From: CAZTNW01 sp964614945
Lineage (GTDB): Bacteria > Caldisericota > JANLFM01
Direction of reading: 5' to 3'
Assembly (NCBI GenBank): GCA_964614945.1
Contig: CAZTNW010000001.1
Span: 482,750-546,749, forward strand
DNA: 64,000 nt
A program made the position numbers and the translations under genes. Each line of letters opens with the position of its first letter. Positions within the stretch are counted from its first letter, which is position 1. The notes under the pieces were generated by a model. It worked only from the letters and a program-made list of their open reading frames with translations, had not been told where the DNA came from and searched no databases. This document shows, piece after piece, positions 1 through 7,291 of this stretch.

Positions 1-596
1 AAAACTTTCCAGGCCGACCGGAAAATAAAGAGCCCGATGAGAATGGAGAGGATGGGATCGAGAAACTCCCAGCGCAAAAGAAGGATGAAAAGGCCAGCCA
101 ATATGACAGCGAGAGACTGGCCGGCGTCGAGGATAAGGTGAAGGAAGGCGCTCTTTATATTCAGGCTCTCCCTGGCTTCCTGCTCGAGCAAAAGGGCCGA
201 ACCCGCGTTGGCGAAAAAAGCGACCGCGGCGATTCCCATCATCAGCCCGCCCGGTATCTCGCGGGGAAGGAAAAGCCCGGAGATCGCCCTGTAGAGAATG
301 TAAATAGACACGAACATCAGGGCCAGGGAATTCCCTGTGGCCACAAGCATCTCGATCCTGCCGTAGCCAAAAGTTTTCCGCTCGTTGGCTTTCCAGTCCA
401 GGGCCTTTTGCGCCACCAGGCTGAGGATCAAAGCGAAGAGATCGGTGAAGTTATGCAAAGCGTCCGAGATCAAGGCCAGGGAGCCTATCCAGATGCCTCC
501 TGCTACCTCCACAGCAGGAACAACTCCATTGAGGATTATTGCCGCCCAGAGCTTCCGTTCAATTGAGAGATGAGTATGCGGGGTCACTGACCACAT
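1..596 (-). CDS. Cation diffusion facilitator (CDF) family transporter, 3' end cut by window edge
   Basis: A proton-coupled divalent metal (zinc, cobalt or iron type) exporter of the inner membrane. About 198 residues are visible and the C-terminal cytoplasmic domain lies outside the window. Seen on the complement: hydrophobic helix TM1, then a TM2 segment with the family motif (LISDALHNFTDLFALIL, with the D-x-x-x-H-N-x-x-D metal-site pattern), the loop YGRIEM, two further helices, and an SAFLHLILDAGQS segment that matches TM5 with its second metal site (H-x-x-x-D). The ATG at 594-596 is the first start after an in-frame stop and lacks a clear Shine-Dalgarno sequence. It lies only 21 bases from the divergent tadA start. 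Confidence 0.85.
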   Translation of the reverse strand, partial: MWSVTPHTHLSIERKLWAAIILNGVVPAVEVAGGIWIGSLALISDALHNFTDLFALILSLVAQKALDWKANERKTFGYGRIEMLVATGNSLALMFVSIYILYRAISGLFLPREIPGGLMMGIAAVAFFANAGSALLLEQEARESLNIKSAFLHLILDAGQSLAVILAGLFILLLRWEFLDPILSILIGLFIFRSAWKV

Positions 597-617
597 TTTA
601 GTTTATGGAGGAGGTAC

Positions 618-1109
618 TTGAAAATTCATCATCCTACCTTTAATTTTGATCTCATGAGGATCAAAACCGACGAGGACTGGATGGAGCAAGCGCTCAGAGA
701 AGCAGAAAAGTCCCTGCCCGAGGATGTGCCGGTAGGGATGATTGTCGTCAGCAAGGGGGAAATTGTCGGAAGTGGATACAACCGCAGGGAAGAGAGGAAC
801 GATCCCACCCTGCACGCCGAGATCATGGCGCTTAGGCAGGCTGCCCGGCGGATGAAGACCTGGCATCTGGAGGGAAGCGTCGTTTTCGTCACCTTAGAAC
901 CCTGTCCGATGTGCGCGGGCGCCCTGATCCTAGCGCGGGTGGAACGGGTAGTATTCGGAGCCCATGATCCGAAATCGGGAGCCCTGGGCAGTGTGCTCGA
1001 CCTCAACCGGCTAGGTTTCAATCATAAATTCCATGTTCGGGGAGGGGTGTGCGAGGAACAGTGTGCTACACTTTTAAGGGACTTTTTCCAGGCACGGAGA
1101 GGTGGCTGA
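618..1109 (+). CDS. tadA: tRNA-specific adenosine deaminase
   Basis: Converts adenosine 34 to inosine in the tRNA-Arg(ACG) wobble position. The cytidine-deaminase fold is plain: HAE (zinc ligand plus catalytic Glu) and the PCPMCAGA zinc motif, followed by the FGAHDPKSGA segment typical of TadA. Length (163 aa) is normal. The start at TTG 618 follows GGAGGAGG at 607-614 closely. An ATG at 654 would remove a 12-residue tail but has no ribosome site, so the exact start is open. The last four codons and the stop lie inside the downstream tRNA-Ser gene, an unusual 14-base overlap. Confidence 0.93.
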   Translation: MKIHHPTFNFDLMRIKTDEDWMEQALREAEKSLPEDVPVGMIVVSKGEIVGSGYNRREERNDPTLHAEIMALRQAARRMKTWHLEGSVVFVTLEPCPMCAGALILARVERVVFGAHDPKSGALGSVLDLNRLGFNHKFHVRGGVCEEQCATLLRDFFQARRGG

Positions 1110-1187
1110 GCGGTTGAAAGCGGCGGTCTCGAAAACCGTTAAGCCTCATTCGGGGCTTCGAGGGTTCGAATCCCTCCCTCTCCGCCA
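1096..1187 (+). tRNA. tRNA-Ser (anticodon CGA)
   Basis: Acceptor stem GGAGAGG pairs with CCTCTCC (1177-1183), then discriminator G and an encoded CCA. The anticodon stem cggt/accg holds loop CTCGAAA, giving anticodon CGA (reads UCG). A long variable arm (class II tRNA) and a GGTTCGAATCC T-arm are present. The 5' end overlaps the tadA stop region. The AT-rich foreign island starts 12 bases behind the CCA, so the tRNA is a likely integration landmark, but I found no duplicated 3' end. Confidence 0.95.
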
Positions 1188-1199
1188 ATTAGGATAGGG

Positions 1200-1319
1200 C
1201 GCTTTTGCCGCTACAACATACTAAAAACCGCACGGACGCGGCAAACAAAGCCTCTCGCGAACAATGCTTGAGAAGCGCGTGCAAAAGAATTCAGATTATT
1301 TCAAACGGCGGAAGGCATT
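1200..1319. repeat. Left long inverted repeat of the helicase cassette
   Basis: This 120-base stretch is the near-perfect reverse complement of 6517-6691. Landmarks shared in opposite orientation are GCTTTTGCCGCTACAACATA, CGCACGGACGCGGCAA, CCTCTCGCGAACAATGCTTG and CAAACGGCGGAAGGCATT. The right copy carries about 55 extra bases built around a 45-base palindrome that the left copy lacks. The repeats enclose the XRE regulator and the helicase/nuclease genes and nothing else. Confidence 0.9.
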
Positions 1320-1382
1320 ACATTGATTGAGTATATATTTAAAAAGTGGTAAAATAATAAAAATTACAGTGAAAGTCAGCTA

Positions 1383-1410
1383 TTGAAATTATAGTAGTAT
1401 AATTATACTA
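1383..1410 (+). promoter_or_regulatory. Promoter with perfect 16-bp palindromic operator in front of XRE gene
   Basis: TAGTATAATTATACTA at 1395-1410 is a perfect palindrome and contains TATAAT (1398-1403) and TATACT (1404-1409). TTGAAA at 1383-1388 lies 15 bases before TATACT. The XRE start codon is only 14 bases behind the palindrome. The layout suggests autorepression by the XRE protein. The assignment of -35 and -10 boxes is inferred. Confidence 0.55.
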
Positions 1411-1424
1411 ATTTGTCAAGCTAA

Positions 1425-1649
1425 ATGCTACCTAAACGTTTGAAAGAGTTGCGCAAGAAATCCGGTTGGTCTCAGCAAAAATTAGCAGAGAAGGCCGGCT
1501 TATCCTATAATACAATTACAAAAATCGAGCAAGGCGCCGCAACAAAACCGACCACTCAAACAATGATAAAAATAGCCGATGCTTTTCAGATTAGTATTGA
1601 TGAGTTAGTGGGTAGAAGTCAGAAAATAAAGAATTGCAATAAGACTTAA
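1425..1649 (+). CDS. XRE-family helix-turn-helix regulator
   Basis: A 74-residue single-domain HTH protein of the Cro/C1 type. RLKELRKKSGWSQQKLAEKAG is helix 1-2, followed by the recognition helix LSYNTITKIEQG and the helix-4 segment TMIKIADAFQISIDELVG. No effector or dimer domain is added. It sits two bases before the large helicase gene, so the two are surely one transcript. A palindrome overlaps its presumed promoter, so it probably represses its own operon and keeps the helicase/nuclease low. No Shine-Dalgarno is visible before the ATG, as with the next gene. Base composition is AT-rich like the rest of the island. Confidence 0.88.
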   Translation: MLPKRLKELRKKSGWSQQKLAEKAGLSYNTITKIEQGAATKPTTQTMIKIADAFQISIDELVGRSQKIKNCNKT

Positions 1650-1651
1650 AT

Positions 1652-4600
1652 ATGCCCGATCTGGTTGAAGAACGTATAAAGAAATGGAAAGATAAGCTAG
1701 TCGACCTGTCAAAGCGAAATAGATTACTGAATTTTCGCCCTACCAAAGTCACTACCATAAGAATAATTGATGAGCTTCCTCCCGAAGTTCTAAGTACCCT
1801 TGCCATCCAAAATGAAGGAATGGAGTTTCTCCCGTTAGCTTCAGAAGAAGGTGAGTTATTTAAAGAAGGTAATGCAAGTATAGAAAAAGAATCTTCGGAA
1901 GAATTTCAGTTCTACAAAAAAGAAGAACTTGAAGATAAGCACAAAGATAAATATTTACAGACAGACTTAACCAAAGAGAGATTGCCAAACAACCTGTTCC
2001 GTATTTACTCAAAAGCCAATTCTGTCATGGAGGAGCAGGGATATAATGTTTTATTTCTATCGCTCGGCTGTTTGGAATGGTATGAATCAGAATCATCTAA
2101 TGTTAAATTAAAGGCACCAATCATTTTGGTACCCGTAGAATTAAACCGTACATCAGCTAGAAACAAGTTTAAACTAAAATATCATGAAGAAGATTCATTG
2201 ATATTGAATCCCGCCTTAATTTTGAAAATGCAAAATGATTTTAACGTTACGATTGACCCAATCGATGAAGAATTAGAAAATATAGACCCTCAGAAAATTT
2301 TTTCCCAAATCCAGGAAGCTATCAAACGGCAAAGCCGATGGCGAGTATCTAATGAGATATATCTTAGTCTTTTTTCCTTTGCAAAGTTCATTATGTACAA
2401 GGATATCGGGAGGTTTTTATCAGTTCTATTGAATAATCCAATTATTCGTTTAATTTGTGATCAACCCGTAGAGCAAAATGTTTCGTTGGGATTATCTTTA
2501 GAAGAAAGGGATTTAGATAGGGAATTAGACCCACATAAGACGTTTCAAATTTTGGATGCTGACTCAAGTCAACAGCAGGCAATAGAAGCAGTAAAAGAAG
2601 GTAAAAATCTAGTAATAGAAGGACCTCCAGGGACAGGGAAATCTCAAACAATAGCTAACATAATCTCAGAGTTTTTAGCAGAGGGCAAGAAAGTACTGTT
2701 TGTAAGCCAAAAAATGGCCGCTTTAGAAGTAGTTAAAAAGCGGCTCGATAATAATGGGCTTGGTGATTTCTGTTTAGAGTTACACAGCAGGAAGACTAAC
2801 AAGAACGAAGTCCTAAAGGAGTTAGTTCGCGTATTAGAAATGCAGAAAAAACCGGATCATTCACACGATGAAGAAATCGCTAAGCTAGAAAAGATAAAAA
2901 CCGAATTAAATAATTATGTGAAAGATATTCATACGCCTTTCGGTAATTTAGAAATGACTCCATATCAAGCTTTTGGAATTATAAACAGCTGTCCTGAAAT
3001 TAATGATGTTTCTTTTGTATTTAATGAAGTTAAAGAATGGAACAGAAGAAGATACAGTGTGTCGTGCGAATTAATGGATAGCTTGGCGGATAATTTATCA
3101 AAAATCGGCGAACCCCTGGAGCATCCCTGGAATGGTTCTTCTTTGACCAATATTTATTATCAAGACAAGTTGAAGTTAACTGAGTCGATAGGAATAATAA
3201 TTGATAATTATTCTGGCGTAATCGATCTTGTTAAAAAACTTAAAAATATTTCATTCTTTAAAGATCCGGTTTCTATACTTGATATTGAAGTTTTGCTTGA
3301 AGCCGATAAAGTTTTGCAAGAATATCCAAGCGTCGCAAAATCTATATTAACAAACGATCGCTGGAACTCCCTATCTTGCGATATAGAAGAATTGGTAAAA
3401 ACTGTTAAATTTTTCAACGAATTTAAGAGTGGAATGCAGTCTAGGTATAATATCGAGAAGATTATATCTGGAACTCTCCATATTGAAGCGCTTATTGATA
3501 GATATTGCCGCTATGCAAAAAATCCATTTTTATTTCTTACGAATGCATTCTGGAGAGATCGTAATCTGCTAAAACAATATATTGTAGATGATAAATATAA
3601 GCCACGCATGAAAGAGATTATCGCCGATTTGAGTAAGATAAGAGAGGGCAAGCAAGCAGCCGAGAAAATAATTGGTAATCATGAAATTGGTCAAGAATTG
3701 TTTGGCGCGCTTTGGAAAGGGGCTAATACTAATTGGGAGTCTTTGGATAATTTCTCAAAATGGATAGTAAAATTCCGTTATTACGTTATTAAAAAATGTT
3801 TTGATGATGGTATTTTTGAAGTAGTGAGCCAACAAAAAATTGATAAAGAAGCAATTAGATCGCTTTCAAATGAGTTATCTGATTATATTGCAAAGCTAAA
3901 AGACGACATTAGTTTGTTTATAAAAAATGCAAAAATAGCCGAAGAAATAATTTTTAATAAGAAATTTACCGAAATTCCGCTTGCCGAGTTAATCAAAAAG
4001 ATTTCATTTATGAGGGAGAATATAGATCGTCTTGATGATTGGGCTAGATACCAGGAAATTTTGGAAGAATGCGAAGGCAAAGGATTAAGGGATTTTGTCA
4101 AAAGAATAGGCTCATTAAAAATTCCTTTTGATAAGATTACCGATACATTTAAATGTCAGTTTTTGAGATGTTGGTTAGATGTTGCTTTCTCAGAAAGAGC
4201 TTCTTTAAAGAAGTTTCGCAGTGAAGACCACGAAAAAATGATTCAAAAATTCTGTGAACTTGATAAGAAGCTAATAGAATTAGCAAGAGTCAGAATTCAA
4301 CACATGCTTTCTGGTAAATTGGATACAACCTATACTCCTTCGTATACTCCATCCAAAGGATCAGAATTGGGTATCTTGTTGAGAGAGGCTAGGAAAACAA
4401 GGGCTCATATGCCGATAAGAAAACTTTTTGAACAAGCGCTAAATGTAGTGGCAAGTCTGAAGCCTTGCCTAATGATGAGTCCGTTAACTGTAGCCCAGTT
4501 TTTGAATCCTGAACTAATAAAGTTTGATCTTGTTATCTTTGATGAGGCAAGCCAAATACCACCCGAAGACAGTATTGGTTCGATATTGCGAGGAAAGCAA

Positions 4601-5422
4601 GTTGTGATAGCGGGGGATAGTAAACAATTACCGCCGACCACTTTCTTCCAATCAGAAGTTATTACATCTGAAGATGAGGAAGAAATTTCTGAAGAAATAT
4701 TACCACAAGATTTGGATAGTATTCTCGATGAATGTGCGGTTAGTGGGATTCCAAAAACAATGTTACGATGGCATTATCGAAGTAAGCATGAATCATTAAT
4801 TGCCTTCTCAAATAAACATTTTTACGACAATCATCTCTTTACTTTTCCTTGCGCCGAAGAAGAGTGCGTTAATTTAGGTATAAAATTTCATTATTTACCA
4901 AATACTACCTATGATAGAGGTGGTAGCGGAACAAATATTGAAGAAGCTAGAGAAGTGGCAAAAGCTGTCTTTAAGCATTTTAAAGAGAATCCCGAACTAA
5001 GTCTTGGAGTCGGTACATTTAGTATCAGGCAAAAATATGCAATTGAGGATGTGATAGAGGAGATGTTAAGAGAAGATAATACCCTTGAAGTATTCTTCGC
5101 GAGAGATAAGTCAGAACATTTCTTTGTAAAAAACTTAGAGACTATTCAGGGTGATGAAAGAGATATAATATTTATAAGCGTCGGATACGGGACGGATCAA
5201 AGGGGTAAATTGCCGATGAACTTTGGCCCTATAAATCAAAGAGGCGGGGCCAGAAGATTAAATGTATTAGTAACCCGTGCTAGAAAGCGTTTAGAGATAT
5301 TTAGCTCTATTAAGGGAGACGATTTTGATTTATCGAAAACGGAGAGTGAGGGAGTCCATCTATTAAAAACATTATTTAGATTTTGCTCAAAAAGGAAAAA
5401 CGGCTTTAATAAGAGAGACTGA
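1652..5422 (+). CDS. DUF4011-domain SF1 helicase, large N-terminal part of a frameshifted helicase-nuclease
   Basis: 1256 residues. The N-terminus (about 1-60) has the DUF4011 signature WKDKLVDLSKRNRLLNF. The helicase core has Walker A GPPGTGKS near residue 324, a long alpha-helical insert, Walker B VIFDEASQIPPED near 963, AGDSKQLPPT, then TIQGDERDIIFIS and the RLNVLVTRARKRL motif near 1163-1210 (UvrD/Dna2-like SF1). Known relatives continue without a break into a Vsr-like nuclease and DUF3320. Here the reading frame leaves the family sequence inside an A5 run at 5365-5369 and stops at 5422. Removing one A joins it seamlessly to the downstream ORF. This architecture (DUF4011-helicase-Vsr-DUF3320) is the one I know as the phage-defence protein Hhe. 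That functional link is inference. Confidence 0.85.
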   Translation: MPDLVEERIKKWKDKLVDLSKRNRLLNFRPTKVTTIRIIDELPPEVLSTLAIQNEGMEFLPLASEEGELFKEGNASIEKESSEEFQFYKKEELEDKHKDKYLQTDLTKERLPNNLFRIYSKANSVMEEQGYNVLFLSLGCLEWYESESSNVKLKAPIILVPVELNRTSARNKFKLKYHEEDSLILNPALILKMQNDFNVTIDPIDEELENIDPQKIFSQIQEAIKRQSRWRVSNEIYLSLFSFAKFIMYKDIGRFLSVLLNNPIIRLICDQPVEQNVSLGLSLEERDLDRELDPHKTFQILDADSSQQQAIEAVKEGKNLVIEGPPGTGKSQTIANIISEFLAEGKKVLFVSQKMAALEVVKKRLDNNGLGDFCLELHSRKTNKNEVLKELVRVLEMQKKPDHSHDEEIAKLEKIKTELNNYVKDIHTPFGNLEMTPYQAFGIINSCPEINDVSFVFNEVKEWNRRRYSVSCELMDSLADNLSKIGEPLEHPWNGSSLTNIYYQDKLKLTESIGIIIDNYSGVIDLVKKLKNISFFKDPVSILDIEVLLEADKVLQEYPSVAKSILTNDRWNSLSCDIEELVKTVKFFNEFKSGMQSRYNIEKIISGTLHIEALIDRYCRYAKNPFLFLTNAFWRDRNLLKQYIVDDKYKPRMKEIIADLSKIREGKQAAEKIIGNHEIGQELFGALWKGANTNWESLDNFSKWIVKFRYYVIKKCFDDGIFEVVSQQKIDKEAIRSLSNELSDYIAKLKDDISLFIKNAKIAEEIIFNKKFTEIPLAELIKKISFMRENIDRLDDWARYQEILEECEGKGLRDFVKRIGSLKIPFDKITDTFKCQFLRCWLDVAFSERASLKKFRSEDHEKMIQKFCELDKKLIELARVRIQHMLSGKLDTTYTPSYTPSKGSELGILLREARKTRAHMPIRKLFEQALNVVASLKPCLMMSPLTVAQFLNPELIKFDLVIFDEASQIPPEDSIGSILRGKQVVIAGDSKQLPPTTFFQSEVITSEDEEEISEEILPQDLDSILDECAVSGIPKTMLRWHYRSKHESLIAFSNKHFYDNHLFTFPCAEEECVNLGIKFHYLPNTTYDRGGSGTNIEEAREVAKAVFKHFKENPELSLGVGTFSIRQKYAIEDVIEEMLREDNTLEVFFARDKSEHFFVKNLETIQGDERDIIFISVGYGTDQRGKLPMNFGPINQRGGARRLNVLVTRARKRLEIFSSIKGDDFDLSKTESEGVHLLKTLFRFCSKRKNGFNKRD

Positions 5423-5468
5423 CGCCATAGGTTTAGCCGAATCTCCTTTTGAGGAATCAGTTTATGAT

Positions 5469-6410
5469 TTGTTAGCAAATAAAGGATATAAAGTATGTAA
5501 GCAAGTTGGTTGCTCTGGGTTTAGGATTGATTTAGCCGTGGTTGATGATAATAATCCGGGAAGGTATCTTTTGGGAATAGAATGTGATGGCGCTTATTAT
5601 CACTCGTCCTCTACGGCACGCGATAGAGACAGATTAAGACAACAGGTTTTAGAGGATTTAAATTGGAATATCTATAGGGTTTGGTCGACAGATTGGTTTA
5701 AGAATCCACGTTTAGAATTTGAAAGGCTAGTTAATATAATTGAAAAAGTTAAAGAGGGAACAATTTGTAAAAAAAAACTAAATTCTAGCTTTGAAATACA
5801 ATACAAGAGCATACCTAAAAAAGAACAAACCCCATTTAGTATTTACTCAAAAACACCAACTCATCCTAAATTACCATCAGAAAATTTTTACATTACAGAC
5901 ATTGATAAAATTTGTTTTATTTTAAGAAAAGTAGTAAACCATGAAGGCCCGATACATCAGGAGGAAGCAGAAAGGCGCGTTATTCAACATTGGGGAATTC
6001 GTGCAGTGGGTAGCCGAATAAAAGAAATCCTTGAGGAAGCTGAACAAGTGTGTATCAGAGAGAAATTATTTAAGAAAAAGAATAATTTTTATTGGCCAAC
6101 AAATATGGATAAGCCACCAATTAGACAGAGAGATTCAATAGATATAAAAGATATAGAATTAATCGCTCCGGAAGAGATAGGAGAGGCTGCTTTGATTGCA
6201 TTAGAAAAAGAGTACACTATGCCAAAAGATAGCCTGATTGAGCAGACAGCTAGTATTCTTGGTTTTGAAAGAGTAACCGAAGATATCAGTAAATATATTT
6301 GGGAAGCTATTGAGAAATATAAAAAAGAGCATAAGATCGCGGAAGTGAACAACAGATTAAGTTTAGTTAAAGAACGTATAACAGATTGCCTTCATGCGGA
6401 CAGAGATTAA
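5469..6410 (+). CDS. Vsr/MTES_1575-like endonuclease plus DUF3320, split-off C-terminal part of the helicase-nuclease
   Basis: A PD-(D/E)XK nuclease core: GFRIDLAV (catalytic Asp), GIECDGAYYHSSSTARDRDR (E-x-D motif and the conserved Arg/Asp region), then RVWSTDWFKNP. DUF3320 follows (HEGPIHQEEAERR, a winged-helix-like segment, ending near residue 290). The frame is open upstream back past 5370 and reads ...FAQKGKTALIRETDAIGLAESPFEES, exactly what intact relatives have between helicase and nuclease. The TTG at 5469 is therefore only the first formal start codon, cutting into the nuclease domain. If translated alone it would lack the first nuclease helix. A +1 ribosomal shift or an assembly error would restore one protein of about 1585 residues. 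Confidence 0.75.
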   Translation: MLANKGYKVCKQVGCSGFRIDLAVVDDNNPGRYLLGIECDGAYYHSSSTARDRDRLRQQVLEDLNWNIYRVWSTDWFKNPRLEFERLVNIIEKVKEGTICKKKLNSSFEIQYKSIPKKEQTPFSIYSKTPTHPKLPSENFYITDIDKICFILRKVVNHEGPIHQEEAERRVIQHWGIRAVGSRIKEILEEAEQVCIREKLFKKKNNFYWPTNMDKPPIRQRDSIDIKDIELIAPEEIGEAALIALEKEYTMPKDSLIEQTASILGFERVTEDISKYIWEAIEKYKKEHKIAEVNNRLSLVKERITDCLHADRD

Positions 6411-6516
6411 GATTTCCAGATAAAAATAATATACAAATTTCATGTCCAAAATGCAAAAAGACTTTTTATAATTCTTAATATAATCTTGAGAATACTGCTA
6501 TTTGAAGTATAATATA

Positions 6517-6691
6517 AATGCCTTCCGCCGTTTGAAATAATCTGAATTCTTGCGGTCTTTTTGTGCAAAAGGGCAAATTTTTCCGCCGCGGAAAAATTTG
6601 CCCTTTTGCCCGCGCTTCTCAAGCATTGTTCGCGAGAGGCTTTGCTTGCCGCGTCCGTGCGGTTTTTTAGTATGTTGTAGCGGCAAAAGCG
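6517..6691. repeat. Right long inverted repeat of the helicase cassette
   Basis: Reverse complement of the 1200-1319 repeat with only a few mismatches, interrupted by an insertion around 6553-6609 containing a perfect long palindrome. It begins about 100 bases after the nuclease gene stop. Confidence 0.9.
6565..6609. repeat. Perfect 45-base palindrome (22-bp arms, 1-base centre)
   Basis: GCAAAAGGGCAAATTTTTCC (6565-6584, arm continues to 6586) is matched exactly by its reverse complement at 6588-6609 around a single C. The left cassette repeat lacks almost all of it. It could be a cruciform or transcription-end structure. There is no T-run on either side that would mark a simple terminator. 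Confidence 0.9.
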
Positions 6692-7060
6692 GCCAATCGT
6701 TCTTATAAATTGATTGATTTGGACGCTGCGGCTTGCGGCTGGGTGGCGGCAGCCGCAAGCCGCAGCGAAGCCACACACGCCTTAAAATTAGCAAGAAGCG
6801 AGCGCCAAAGGAGGCCTTGCCCCAGCAAGGCCGACTGATGCACGGGACACAAGGCAGCGCCCCAAGGCGCGGTGAAGATTAAACCTTTTGAAAAAAATAG
6901 TTCGAATGGTGCGGTAAACGCACCGCCAGTTGGAAGCAAAAAAGGCAAACCGCCAAATAGCCTGAAAGAAGGTCGGCTCGAACTTTATTTTGGCCAGAAG
7001 CGGGCTTTTTTGTTCAAAAATTAAAAATCTCTTATCATAATCTTATAGATAAAAGTGTAT
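6692..7060. other. Gene-free stretch with a cluster of GC-rich hairpins
   Basis: No convincing gene. The strongest element is an 18-bp perfect stem (6724-6741 with 6750-6767, 8-base loop). Behind it come GGCCTTGC/GCAAGGCC (about 6812-6831) and smaller stems such as GCGCC/GGCGC. The stretch is much richer in GC than the flanking genes. A structured RNA is possible but I could not match it to a known class. Confidence 0.5.
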
Positions 7061-7093
7061 TATAATTTTAGTACTATCAAAAATTTGGATACC

Positions 7094-7285
7094 ATGGCAA
7101 CTATCGGGGAAAACATAAAAAAGTTAAGGACAAAGCAAGGATTAAGCCAAGGCGACTTGGCGCGGAAAGCAGAGCTTAAATATTCGACTCTCGCAAAAAT
7201 CGAGGGCGTTTTTGTAAAGAAACCCGGAGTGCAAATGGTAGCTAAAATAGCTAAAGTGCTTGGCGTTTCTGTCGAGGATTTATGA
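7094..7285 (+). CDS. XRE-family helix-turn-helix regulator (second)
   Basis: 63 residues from the ATG at 7094. A longer GTG start at 7055 would add 13 residues that do not belong to the fold, and it would place a TATAAT (7061-7066) inside the gene, so I prefer the ATG. The HTH is plain: IGENIKKLRTKQGLSQGDLARKA, LKYSTLAKIEG, MVAKIAKVLGVSVEDL. It precedes the 248-residue gene at 7292 by six bases and probably controls it. The arrangement repeats the XRE-plus-effector pattern of 1425-6410. AT-rich, island type. Confidence 0.85.
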   Translation: MATIGENIKKLRTKQGLSQGDLARKAELKYSTLAKIEGVFVKKPGVQMVAKIAKVLGVSVEDL

Positions 7286-7291
7286 AATAAT

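Noticed and set aside
5363..5372. Programmed ribosomal frameshift in the helicase-nuclease gene
   Set aside because: It would need a +1 shift at TTA-AAA-A with no slow codon, stop codon or stimulating structure seen nearby; mutation or assembly error is simpler. Kept only as an option.
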